64,000 nucleotides of DNA from Chryseobacterium camelliae. Its GTDB lineage: Bacteria; Bacteroidota; Bacteroidia; Flavobacteriales; Weeksellaceae. Made by a program: the position numbers and the translations under genes. Location of the stretch: NCBI RefSeq assembly GCF_027920545.1, contig NZ_CP115859.1, positions 1,054,001 through 1,118,000 of the forward strand, written 5' to 3'. Under the pieces are notes generated by a model. The model was not told where the DNA came from, ran no database searches, and saw nothing but the letters and a program-made list of their open reading frames with translations. Every line of letters begins with the position of its first letter. Positions within the stretch are counted from its first letter, which is position 1. This document shows, in pieces, positions 7,341 through 14,831 of this stretch.

Positions 7341-8480
7341 TTAAGAAAAAGCTCTTTCCAAATCTGCGATCAGATCTTCCGCATCTTCGATTCCAACGCT
7401 TAAGCGAACCAAATCATCAGTAATTCTCAATTCTGCACGTTTTTCAGCAGGAATAGAAGCGTGAGTCATCAAAGCAGGATGATTAGCTAATGACTCTACT
7501 CCACCTAAAGATTCTGCCAAAGTGAAAACCTTTACTTTTTCTAAAAACTTGATAGCATCTTCTTTTTTACCAGATTTGAATGTGAAAGAAACCATTCCTC
7601 CGAAATCTTTCATCTGAGATTTTGCCAAATCATATTGCGGGTGAGATTCCAATCCCGGGTAAATTACTTTGTCTACTGCAGGATGAGATTCAAGATATTT
7701 CGCTACTGCCATTCCGTTTTCCGAATGTCTCTGAACTCTTAAAGCCAGTGTTTTAATTCCTCTCAATACCAAGTAAGAATCGTGAGGTCCTAAAATTCCG
7801 CCGCTTGCAAACTGAATAAAGTGAAGTTTTTCTCCTAATTCAGCATCTTTTGCGATCAAAGCTCCTGCTATTACGTCCGAATGACCTCCCAAATATTTAG
7901 TAGCAGAGTGCATCACGATATCCGCTCCCAAATCAATCGGTCTTTGAAGATAGGGTGTCGCAAACGTATTATCAACTGCAACAAGGATATCTTTTCCTTT
8001 TGCAACTTCTACCACCGCTTTAATATCAACCAGTTTCATCAATGGATTCGTTGGTGTTTCAACCCAGATTAATTTAGTTTTATCGGTAATAACGTCAGCA
8101 ATTTTAGAAGCATCATCAAAATTCACAAACGTAAATTTCAACTGATACTTTTCAAAAAGTCTGGTGAACATTCTGTAGGTTCCTCCATATAAGTCATCAA
8201 CTGCAATTACCTCATCACCTGGATTTAATAATTTCAGAACACAGTCGATTGCAGCAAGACCGGAACCGAAAGCCAAACCTCTCGCTCCGTTTTCAATGCT
8301 TGCCAAAGAGTCTTCCAAAGCTTGTCTTGTAGGGTTTGCCGCTCTTGAATATTCGTACCCGGAATGTACTCCCGGAGATTTTTGTGCGAATGTAGACGTT
8401 AAAAATACAGGAACATTCACAGAACCTGTTGCAGATTCGTGGTGTTGTCCTCCGTGTATAACTTTTGTATTAAAATTCAT
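7341..8480 (-). CDS. Cystathionine gamma-synthase / gamma-lyase (PLP trans-sulfuration enzyme)
   Basis: 379 residues, full length for the Cys/Met metabolism PLP family (fold type I). The Schiff-base lysine is K195 in HSATKYLGGHSD, with D170 (VAVDNTFATP) for the pyridine nitrogen, the YSRAANPTRQALE loop near 45-57 and the phosphate-binding FGSGLAAID near 71. It links cysteine and homocysteine through cystathionine in the cytoplasm. Motifs alone do not separate synthase (MetB), gamma-lyase (MctB/Cth) and related homocysteine-forming enzymes. It is a single gene, flanked by repeats on both sides; no SAM riboswitch is seen upstream. Confidence 0.88.
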   Translation of the reverse strand: MNFNTKVIHGGQHHESATGSVNVPVFLTSTFAQKSPGVHSGYEYSRAANPTRQALEDSLASIENGARGLAFGSGLAAIDCVLKLLNPGDEVIAVDDLYGGTYRMFTRLFEKYQLKFTFVNFDDASKIADVITDKTKLIWVETPTNPLMKLVDIKAVVEVAKGKDILVAVDNTFATPYLQRPIDLGADIVMHSATKYLGGHSDVIAGALIAKDAELGEKLHFIQFASGGILGPHDSYLVLRGIKTLALRVQRHSENGMAVAKYLESHPAVDKVIYPGLESHPQYDLAKSQMKDFGGMVSFTFKSGKKEDAIKFLEKVKVFTLAESLGGVESLANHPALMTHASIPAEKRAELRITDDLVRLSVGIEDAEDLIADLERAFS

Positions 8481-8488
8481 AATATTTT

Positions 8489-8598
8489 GCTTTTAGCTTA
8501 TTGCTTTTGGCATTTAGCTTTACAACTAATCTGCCAAAAACGTCATTATTATTTACTTAATACTTTTAGCAAAAAGCCAATTGCCAATTGCTAAAAGC
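8489..8598. repeat. Imperfect palindromic repeat, GCTTTTAGC type
   Basis: Left arm 8489-8520 is rich in GCTTTTAGC/TTGCTTTTGGC; the right arm 8562-8598 has GCCAATTGCCAATTGCTAAAAGC inverted. Imperfect and AT-rich. Confidence 0.45.
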
Positions 8599-8602
8599 AT
8601 TT

Positions 8603-8929
8603 TTACATTTTTATTGCAGACTTAATCGCAAACTCCTCTGCCATTTGCTCTATCCATTGTGCCACATCCTCTTCTCCAGTTGCTCTTTGATAGGTATTTC
8701 CCAGAGAAACTAAAATCTGGTGCATGAACATTTTCATCTGATCAACCGGCATTTCTTTCGTCCAAAGATCGATTCTTAAAGCCTCCATCGCTTTTTCGTC
8801 CCAAACCGAAATCATCACTGCTTTTGTCTCTTCTTTATCAACACCGCCATCCTGTGCGTTCCAGGTCATTGTTTCAGGGATGTGGTTTTCATCCAATTCT
8901 ACATCTATCGTAATCTGAGTCTTTCTCAT
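8603..8929 (-). CDS. gldC: Gliding motility protein GldC
   Basis: 108 residues, the usual GldC length, with the GldC start 'RKTQITIDVELDENHIPE', the 'W.A.DGG.' segment and 'WTKEMPVDQMKMFMHQIL'. No signal peptide, so cytoplasmic. In Flavobacterium johnsoniae GldC improves gliding but is not strictly essential, and works with GldB. It lies 30 bp downstream of gldB on the same strand, so the two form an operon. This conserved pair is limited to gliding or T9SS-bearing Bacteroidetes, and supports the presence of that system elsewhere in the genome. Confidence 0.92.
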   Translation of the reverse strand: MRKTQITIDVELDENHIPETMTWNAQDGGVDKEETKAVMISVWDEKAMEALRIDLWTKEMPVDQMKMFMHQILVSLGNTYQRATGEEDVAQWIEQMAEEFAIKSAIKM

Positions 8930-8959
8930 TCTTTCTATTTTTTCTAATTCTTTTTTTAA

Positions 8960-9937
8960 TTAATTTTTAGGCTTATACCCCGCTTTATTGAAGATCGTTT
9001 GTGCATCCAGTTTTAAGAAATCCAATAATTTGGTTTCCGGATTTTGCTTTATATACGATTTACAAATCTGCCATCCTGTAAAAATTCCGATCTGAGGAGA
9101 AGATTCATTATCGATTTCAGTATAAAACTTCGAAAAAGGTCCCGGAGAAATAAAACGTTCCACCAACCTCGGATCATCACTGAATATTAAATTATTCTCT
9201 ACAAAGTAATTCCAGATATTGGCTTCATTAGCTACTGCCCAGTCATATTGTTTGGCTGTATAATTCATTTTCAGATAGTCCGGAAAATTGGGTAAAAAAG
9301 CATCCTGTAGTGTCATGATCTTTCCATTAAGGATCAGCTGATCTACAAATTTTTGTTCCGTTGAAGCCGTTACAATATTCTCAGCAAAAATTTGTGAAAC
9401 CTTCGGAACGATATTAGCAGGGTTCATGGATTTCTGGAAATACATTTCCAATCCCTTATAGTTAGCATTTCCATCTCCCATAAATCCTGTAATATCTATG
9501 AATAAAAAACCGGTTTTTTCATCATAGATGATTGGATCCTGAGCCATTTGCAAGGCAGAGGAAAACAAATATACTTTCGGACTATTAAATTTTGGAAAAT
9601 AATATTTTATATGTGAAAATAATTCCTGAAGCTCAGTCTGCAGCTTCTGTACATCTATTTTTTGAATCGCTTCATTATAAATTTTAATTTCATTGGCATC
9701 CGCTCTTCTTTTTGCAAAGTCTTCATCAGGCACCGTTCCCTGAAACCAAGGAAAGCTTGTTTTAAACTGGTCCAACGGAACATTTTTATCATAAAACATT
9801 TTAGAAATATCTACTACCTGTACTTTTTCTGCAGGTTTCTCAATTTCTACCTTCCATGGTGTTTCCTGCTCTTTTTTACATGAATGTAGGCTCAAAACTA
9901 AAATGGAAGAAAGTATAGTAATTCGGAAAATCTTCAT
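8960..9937 (-). CDS. gldB: Gliding motility lipoprotein GldB
   Basis: 325 residues. Lipoprotein signal with lipobox LHSC, the modified cysteine being C20. The body matches GldB: 'FYDKNVPLDQFKTSFPWFQG', 'DEDFAKRRAD', 'HIKYYFPKFNSPKVY', 'IDITGFMGDGNANYKG' and the 'GWQICKSYIKQNP' end region. GldB is required for gliding in F. johnsoniae and is also found in non-gliding relatives that use the T9SS. It is upstream of gldC with a 30-bp gap. A TATTTTTG -7 box (9962-9969, minus strand) sits about 25 bp before the start codon, but no clear -33 TTG was found. Confidence 0.93.
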   Translation of the reverse strand: MKIFRITILSSILVLSLHSCKKEQETPWKVEIEKPAEKVQVVDISKMFYDKNVPLDQFKTSFPWFQGTVPDEDFAKRRADANEIKIYNEAIQKIDVQKLQTELQELFSHIKYYFPKFNSPKVYLFSSALQMAQDPIIYDEKTGFLFIDITGFMGDGNANYKGLEMYFQKSMNPANIVPKVSQIFAENIVTASTEQKFVDQLILNGKIMTLQDAFLPNFPDYLKMNYTAKQYDWAVANEANIWNYFVENNLIFSDDPRLVERFISPGPFSKFYTEIDNESSPQIGIFTGWQICKSYIKQNPETKLLDFLKLDAQTIFNKAGYKPKN

Positions 9938-10057
9938 TATTTTTACATGAATTTAAGTTTACAAAAATAAGGATTTAAACATAATTCTATATTTAAATTA
10001 TTCGGTTTTATTATCCTAAAAAATGTATTCTTTATTGAAAAATTCAAAACACAAAAA

Positions 10058-10585
10058 ATGATACTGGAAACTGAACGTCTTTTAATAAGAAAATTTGAAG
10101 AAACAGATTTTGAACGCCTGTTTCTGCTCGACTCCAATCCTGAAGTGATGAAATATATTGGAGTCGCTCCTCTTTCTGAACCTCATGAGTCTATAAAGGT
10201 TATTAAAATGATTCAGCAGCAATATGTTGACAATGGTATCGGAAGATTGGCTGTGATTGAAAAAGAAACGGGATTATTGATAGGCTGGAGCGGCCTGAAA
10301 TTACTGACTGAAGAAATCAACGGATATAAAGATATATATGATTTAGGCTACCGTTTTTTACCTGAATACTGGGGGAAAGGCTATGCATTTGAAGCAGCAA
10401 AAGCTTCTTTGGATTATGGTTTTCACACCTTAAAAATTGATACTGTTTATGCCCATGCTCATTCTGAAAATACAGGTTCAAATCATATTTTAAAAAAACT
10501 GGGCTTTGAAAAAACAGGTGAATTCACAGAACCTGACGGAATTTGTTTCTGGTACGAAATAAAAAGCGAAAATTACTCCCTATGA
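10058..10585 (+). CDS. GNAT acetyltransferase, RimJ/RimL type
   Basis: 175 residues. Opens with the RimJ/RimL signature 'ILETERLLIRKFEETDFERLF'. The acetyl-CoA loop is 'YWGKGYAFEAA' near residues 105-115, and the C-terminal 'ENTGSNHILKKLGFEKTGEF' is typical of this subgroup, which acetylates amino groups of proteins or small molecules. Its stop codon overlaps the ATG of the next GNAT in an ATGA (10582-10585), so the two are translationally coupled. Confidence 0.88.
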   Translation: MILETERLLIRKFEETDFERLFLLDSNPEVMKYIGVAPLSEPHESIKVIKMIQQQYVDNGIGRLAVIEKETGLLIGWSGLKLLTEEINGYKDIYDLGYRFLPEYWGKGYAFEAAKASLDYGFHTLKIDTVYAHAHSENTGSNHILKKLGFEKTGEFTEPDGICFWYEIKSENYSL

Positions 10586-11115
10586 TTACAATAAGACAGG
10601 AAGAGGAAAAAGATCATCAGCATGTTTTTCAATTGATAGAAGAGGCTTTCAAAAGCATGGAACATAGTGATCATCAGGAACAGTTTTTAGTTGAAAGATT
10701 AAGACAATCTGAGGCTTTTATTCCTGAATTATCCCTCGTTGCAGAAAATGAGCACGGAGAAATTGTAGGCCACATTTTATTTACAAAGCTTAAAATTATT
10801 AATGATTCCGAAACGTTTGAATCGTTAGCCTTAGCTCCTGTTTCCGTAAAACCTGAGTTTCAAAACCGGGGAATCGGAGGTCAATTAATTACATCCGGGC
10901 ATCTTATTGCAAAAAAACTCGGATACGGATCGGTCATTTTAATTGGGCATGAAAAATATTATCCTATGTTTGGATATCAAAAAACAACTAATTTTGGGAT
11001 TTCCTTTCCGTTTGAAGTTCCTGAAGAAAACGGGATGGCCATAGAATTGACAGAAAATTCATTAAAAAATATAAAAGGGACTATAAAATACCCGAAAGAG
11101 TTCGGAATAAACTAA
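10582..11115 (+). CDS. GNAT acetyltransferase, YhbS type
   Basis: 177 residues from the ATG at 10582, which overlaps the upstream stop codon (ATGA); an earlier in-frame start at 10543 would overlap the previous gene by more than 40 bp and is less likely. Features: 'ITIRQEEEKDHQHVFQLIEEAF', 'GHILFTKLKI', 'LALAPVSVKPEFQNRGIGGQLI' (acetyl-CoA loop QNRGIG) and 'VILIGHEKYYPMFGYQ', all of the YhbS/COG3153 group. Substrate unknown. Followed after 11 bp by nadE. Confidence 0.88.
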   Translation: MITIRQEEEKDHQHVFQLIEEAFKSMEHSDHQEQFLVERLRQSEAFIPELSLVAENEHGEIVGHILFTKLKIINDSETFESLALAPVSVKPEFQNRGIGGQLITSGHLIAKKLGYGSVILIGHEKYYPMFGYQKTTNFGISFPFEVPEENGMAIELTENSLKNIKGTIKYPKEFGIN

Positions 11116-11126
11116 AAATATACACA

Positions 11127-11921
11127 ATGCAGACACAAAAAGTAATACATCATCTTGTCAACTGGTTGAAAGATTATGCAACGAAAGCCAATGTAAAAGG
11201 ATATGTAATCGGAGTTTCGGGAGGAGTAGACTCCGGTGTAGTTTCTACCTTATGTGCCATGACAGGGCTTGAGGTTTTGCTTTTAGAAATGCCTATCAGA
11301 CAAAAAGAGGATCAGGTAAACCGGGCACAGGATCATATTGCAGATCTAAAGAAAAGATTTCCGAATGTACAGGGAAAAAGAATTGATCTGACCCCTGTTT
11401 TTGAAACTTTTGAAGACAGCGTAGAAAATCATGTGGAAGGAAGATGGAGCAACAATCTGTCTTTAGCCAATACAAGATCCCGCTTCAGAATGGTAACATT
11501 ATACTATTTTGGGCAGCTTCACGGGCTTTTAGTTTGCGGAACAGGAAACAAAGTAGAAGATTTCGGAATCGGTTTTTATACCAAATACGGTGATGGTGGC
11601 GTAGACGTTTCTCCAATTGCCGATCTTTATAAAACTGAAGTGTACGCATTGGCAAAAGACTTAAACCTTATAGAAAGTATTCAAAATGCCATTCCAACAG
11701 ACGGGCTCTGGGATGCGGAAAGAACCGATGAAGACCAAATCGGAGCCACTTATCCTGAATTGGAAAAAATTCAGAAAGAATACGGAACCAAAACCGTTGA
11801 AGATTATGAAGGGCGAGACAAAGAAGTGTTTATGATTTTTGACAGAATGCATAAAGCCGCAAAACATAAAATGATTCCTATTCCTATCTGCGATATTCCT
11901 GAAGAATGGAGAGAAGACTAA
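11127..11921 (+). CDS. nadE: NAD(+) synthetase, ammonia-dependent
   Basis: 264 residues. ATP-pyrophosphatase P-loop SGGVDS at 31-36, then 'LANTRSRFRMVTLYYFG', 'GTGNKVEDFGIGFYTKYGDGGVD' and 'IADLYKTEVYALAK', the set that defines NadE. It amidates deamido-NAD to NAD at the end of NAD synthesis. There is no N-terminal nitrilase domain, so ammonia is the donor. It follows two GNAT genes by 11 bp. NadE next to gldB/gldC is a known flavobacterial neighbourhood; here the two GNATs lie between. A repeat (11926-11960) begins just after the stop. Confidence 0.93.
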   Translation: MQTQKVIHHLVNWLKDYATKANVKGYVIGVSGGVDSGVVSTLCAMTGLEVLLLEMPIRQKEDQVNRAQDHIADLKKRFPNVQGKRIDLTPVFETFEDSVENHVEGRWSNNLSLANTRSRFRMVTLYYFGQLHGLLVCGTGNKVEDFGIGFYTKYGDGGVDVSPIADLYKTEVYALAKDLNLIESIQNAIPTDGLWDAERTDEDQIGATYPELEKIQKEYGTKTVEDYEGRDKEVFMIFDRMHKAAKHKMIPIPICDIPEEWRED

Positions 11922-11925
11922 AGTT

Positions 11926-11960
11926 AATGTAACAATGTATCAATTTAACAGTGTAACAAT
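11926..11960. repeat. Single arm of the TAACAATGTATCAAT repeat family
   Basis: Matches the right arm of the palindrome at 6211-6280 in inverted orientation (AATGTAACAATGTATCAAT, then TTAACAGTGTAACAAT). It lies between nadE and the RNase gene. Confidence 0.55.
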
Positions 11961-11996
11961 AACATTGATAATTACTGTATTTTTAAATTTTAAATT

Positions 11997-12509
11997 ATGA
12001 CCGGTAAAATAAGATCTCTTTTTTTCATCTGTCTCGGGCTTCTTTTCGGGATGTCTGTCATGTATATTTACAATAACTTCATTGCAGATAAGAATCCAAT
12101 CCGACAAGAGGAAGCAACTCAAACACGGAAAGACCAAAGCAGTTTTCAGACAAAGCAGGGAAATACTTCACAAAACAGCAGGGAAATTTATTCTATTACG
12201 GAAGAAACTAAAGTCATTTCTTATGTAAAACAAAATCATGAGCTTCCGGAATATTATATTACAAAAAATGAAGCCAAAAAACTGGGATGGAGCCCTTCAA
12301 AAGGAAATCTTTGTGATGTATTGCCCGGAAAAGCGATTGGCGGAGATCATTTTGGAAACAGAGAAGGAAAATTGCCTAAAGGACAAAAATATTTTGAAGC
12401 CGATGTCAATTACAACTGCGGAAACAGAAATGCAGACCGTATTATTTTTACTAAAAACGGAGATGTTTATTTAACGAAAAACCATTATAAAAGCTTTGAA
12501 AAACAGTAA
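11997..12509 (+). CDS. Barnase-like ribonuclease, exported or membrane-anchored
   Basis: 170 residues. Residues 5-27 are a hydrophobic export signal or membrane anchor with no lipobox and no clear cleavage site, followed by a 35-residue polar linker. Residues 71-170 align with Bacillus barnase: 'HELPEYYITKNEAKKLGW', 'SKGNLCDVLPGKAIGGD', 'NREGKLPKG', 'FEADVNYNCGNRNADRI', 'KNHYKSF'. All catalytic positions are kept: K90 (barnase K27), E134 (E73), R144 (R83), R148 (R87) and H163 (H102). So this should be an active, guanyl-preferring secreted RNase. The barstar-like inhibitor lies 406 bp downstream on the same strand, separated by a repeat-boxed GIY-YIG remnant. The role (nutrition, competition or defence) is not shown by the sequence. 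Confidence 0.92.
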   Translation: MTGKIRSLFFICLGLLFGMSVMYIYNNFIADKNPIRQEEATQTRKDQSSFQTKQGNTSQNSREIYSITEETKVISYVKQNHELPEYYITKNEAKKLGWSPSKGNLCDVLPGKAIGGDHFGNREGKLPKGQKYFEADVNYNCGNRNADRIIFTKNGDVYLTKNHYKSFEKQ

Positions 12510-12513
12510 TAAT

Positions 12514-12547
12514 CGTCATTGCGAGGAGCAAAGCGACGAAGCAATCT
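12514..12547. repeat. Palindromic repeat, GTCATTGCGAGGAGC family (left copy)
   Basis: Begins CGTCATTGCGAGGAGC and ends GACGAAGCAATCT. 30 of 33 positions match the inverted copy at 12871-12903, and it also matches the copy at 55236-55268. It starts 4 bp after the RNase stop codon. Confidence 0.75.
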
Positions 12548-12563
12548 AAAAGAGAGTAAAAAT

Positions 12564-12871
12564 ATGAAGGTTGGTTTTATTTATATTTGGCGAATAAAAA
12601 CAATACAACTCTTTATACGGGAGTTACTTCCGACTTACCTAAACGTGTACAACAACACAAAGAAAATTATTATCAACAAAGTTTTACAGCAAAATATAAT
12701 TTACATAAATTAGTTTATTGGGAATCCTTTCAAGAAATCGGAGATGCGATTTTTAGAGAAAAACAAATAAAAGCAGGTTCAAGATAAGATAAAATAAATT
12801 TAATACTTTCAATCAATCCCAAATGGAAAGATCTGGCAGATGATATTAAAGATATTATGAATTCTTGTTGA
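12564..12871 (+). pseudogene. GIY-YIG endonuclease-domain protein, frameshifted and interrupted
   Basis: Remnant of a small single-domain GIY-YIG protein of about 100 residues. The N-terminus 'MKVGFIYI' is in one frame. After one missing T near 12587 the protein continues in another frame as 'LANKNNTTLYTGVTSDLPKR' (the YIG-like TLYTGVT with the catalytic Arg), then 'FTAKYNLHKLVYWESF' and 'AIFREKQIKAGSR'. An in-frame TAA (12785-12787) then cuts off 'DKINLILSINPKWKDLADDI', which ends at the TGA 12869-12871. Two independent lesions make a sequencing error unlikely. It is enclosed by inverted palindromic repeats and lies between an RNase and its inhibitor. Confidence 0.8.
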
Positions 12872-12903
12872 GATTGCTTCGTCGTTTCTCTCCTCGCAAT
12901 GAC
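12871..12903. repeat. Palindromic repeat, GTCATTGCGAGGAGC family (right, inverted copy)
   Basis: AGATTGCTTCGTCG...CTCGCAATGAC, the inverted partner of 12514-12547. It abuts the TGA of the GIY-YIG remnant and ends 12 bp before the barstar-like start codon. Confidence 0.75.
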
Positions 12904-12915
12904 AAAAAAAGAAAT

Positions 12916-13221
12916 ATGAAAACAATATATATAGATTTTACAGATATAGGAGATTATGAAGACTTCTATGCTCAATTAAAAGAAAAAATCGTTCTTCCCG
13001 AACATTTTGGGGAAAATCTTGATGCGCTTTCTGATGTTATTTCAGGAGAACTGGAAATGCCTCTTCACCTGGAGTTTGTGAATATGAGTATAGATCAGTT
13101 AGAACTTTTTGAAGATTTACTCACAACTTTGGAAGATGAAGAAGATGAAACGGAAGGATTCTCTTTCACTTATTATCTGGAACAGTATGAGGACGATGAA
13201 GAGGAATTCAACGAAGAATAA
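12916..13221 (+). CDS. Barstar-like ribonuclease inhibitor
   Basis: 101 residues from the ATG at 12916. The upstream in-frame stretch reads through the repeat, so it is unlikely to be coding. The barstar core is clear: 'LPEHFGENLDALSDVISGELEMPLHLEF' pattern at residues 28-54, including D36 and D40, which correspond to barstar D35 and D39, the residues that fill the barnase active site. Barstar Tyr29 is His here. The last 30 residues are strongly acidic (EDEEDETE and EDDEEEFNEE). No signal peptide: it acts in the cytoplasm to protect the cell from the RNase before export. Same strand as the RNase gene; a terminator follows. Confidence 0.9.
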   Translation: MKTIYIDFTDIGDYEDFYAQLKEKIVLPEHFGENLDALSDVISGELEMPLHLEFVNMSIDQLELFEDLLTTLEDEEDETEGFSFTYYLEQYEDDEEEFNEE

Positions 13222-13244
13222 TTGTTAATTCATTACTAAAACAA

Positions 13245-13272
13245 AACTCACAGATTGCTCTGTGAGTTTTTT
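13245..13272 (+). terminator. Rho-independent terminator after barstar-like gene
   Basis: 9-bp stem (AACTCACAG 13245-13253 with CTGTGAGTT 13260-13268), 6-nt loop, then a T-run. Confidence 0.8.
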
Positions 13273-13308
13273 GGTCTAAGACATCCGGTGAATCTGTCTA
13301 ATTTTTTA

Positions 13309-14622
13309 CTACTGCTTTATGAATTTATAATTCTGTTGTTTTCCCCCCTTAACAGAATATTGCAGTACATAATTTCCACTTAATAAAGACGATACGTCGA
13401 TCTGATGATCTACCGAGTTGAATGATTTCACTTTTTGCCCGACCATATTATAAATTTCAGCCTTATCAATTTTTTCAGTTCCTTTAAAGTAAAGGATATT
13501 CGCTACCGGATTCGGGTAAATCCCTATCTCACTGTTATCTTTTACAGTATCCCTTACCGACAAATATTGGGTAAGATCCAAATAAAACCCTACGATCTGC
13601 CCCGTTGCATTTGTTCCTACTCCTGCAATCTTTTTCCCGTCCTGGGAAATTGCTAATGGCAGCGCCATCGTTACTCCATTGGTTGCAATTCCTAATGCTG
13701 TCGCATAATCATTCAAATTAACACGCCCGCCCGCCGCAGTCCAAATAAAGCCTTCTCCAGACATCGGAGGTGCTGAAAACGCCCTGAAATACCCTACTAC
13801 AGTTGTTCCATTGGCAGATATTCCTGTTGCACCACCCCTGAAGAAGACCGAGGAATTTGGATGTGTTATGTAAGTAACTCCAGATGTTGTATTCCAAACA
13901 TAAGGATTGGGCATTGCTGCTCCAATTACCGTATTTCCATCAGCTGAAACGGCTCCGGCTTCACCCAGATTATTTCCGCTGTTATCTGTAATAAAATTTT
14001 CTACTCCATTCACCCATCTTGCACCACTTCTGGTTCCTGTTGATTCATCCTGCCATCCTACAATCACAGTTCCATCAGCATTTACGGCATTTGCTCTTGA
14101 GCTGCGCCCTGAAACTATGCTTCCCAAATCCACAACTCCATTCACTGCATCCCATTTAACAGCATGTGCATTAGCCGCCGTAAGCCAACCCAGTCCAACA
14201 ATGACATTTCCGTTGGATGACATACCCCAAGCAGAACTTACACTGCCATCCCAACCTGTAGGAACAAGCCCGCCTTTATTTGCCCATGTAGATGTAGCCA
14301 CATCATATGTTGAAATTTCATTAAAACCAGTTGCAGCATTCGTTGTTGAAGACGCAATCCTTGTTCCGTCATTAGAAACCAACGTTCTTCCTGCAGCAGG
14401 ATATCCATTTGTAAGTGCTCCTATCTGTACAAGTCCGTTAGCCGCACTCCATTTATAAATTCCACCGGCACTCGTATGCATACTTACGACTCCGTTATCT
14501 GAAACGGCTCCTACCGTATAGTTTCCAACTCCCATTACCGTAAGCTGTGCTTTTGTAATTCCAAAACTTAGTATGCAGTAACCCACCAATACTTTAATTG
14601 AAAGATTGTAAATTTTTTTCAT
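13309..14622 (-). CDS. T9SS-secreted HAF-repeat protein
   Basis: 437 residues. Signal peptide to about residue 25 (FGITKAQ). Residues 30-345 hold repeated 'W....G...LG.......A..VS.DG..VVG' units (HAF-type extracellular repeats; for example 'AVSADGNTVIGAA', 'GISANGTTVVGYF', 'AISQDGKKIAGVG'), likely a beta-propeller. Residues 365-437 are a type A T9SS sorting domain: 'IGIYPNPVANILYFKG', 'AEIYNMVGQKVKSF', 'IDVSSLLSGNYVLQY'. It should be exported by the Sec and type IX pathways and attached to or released from the surface. Ligand or activity unknown. A single gene, convergent with barstar. Confidence 0.85.
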   Translation of the reverse strand: MKKIYNLSIKVLVGYCILSFGITKAQLTVMGVGNYTVGAVSDNGVVSMHTSAGGIYKWSAANGLVQIGALTNGYPAAGRTLVSNDGTRIASSTTNAATGFNEISTYDVATSTWANKGGLVPTGWDGSVSSAWGMSSNGNVIVGLGWLTAANAHAVKWDAVNGVVDLGSIVSGRSSRANAVNADGTVIVGWQDESTGTRSGARWVNGVENFITDNSGNNLGEAGAVSADGNTVIGAAMPNPYVWNTTSGVTYITHPNSSVFFRGGATGISANGTTVVGYFRAFSAPPMSGEGFIWTAAGGRVNLNDYATALGIATNGVTMALPLAISQDGKKIAGVGTNATGQIVGFYLDLTQYLSVRDTVKDNSEIGIYPNPVANILYFKGTEKIDKAEIYNMVGQKVKSFNSVDHQIDVSSLLSGNYVLQYSVKGGKQQNYKFIKQ

Positions 14623-14831
14623 GTTCGGTTATTAATATTTTAAATTGGTGGAAGCAATATTAATATTATATTTACCCAATTAAAAGAATTTGTCTTTTAC
14701 AATTCGTGAAATTCAAAAGAATTAAAATTTTAAAAACTTAATATTCAGACACATAAATAAACCACGAATTGAAAGTAATTTTCAGAAAGATTGTTCATCA
14801 AAACATAAAAACAGGTTATAGCTTTAAGAAA

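Noticed and set aside
8481..8602. Possible SAM riboswitch upstream of the cystathionine gamma-synthase/lyase gene
   Set aside because: The region holds only an imperfect AT-rich palindrome and none of the conserved riboswitch core.
12519..12713. 64-residue frame running from the repeat through the GIY-YIG start
   Set aside because: It leaves the GIY-YIG frame after the lost base; the shared reading is the pseudogene 12564-12871.
13907..14458. 183-codon open frame antisense to the HAF-repeat gene
   Set aside because: Shadow frame; Ser/Pro/Ala-rich composition and no family likeness.
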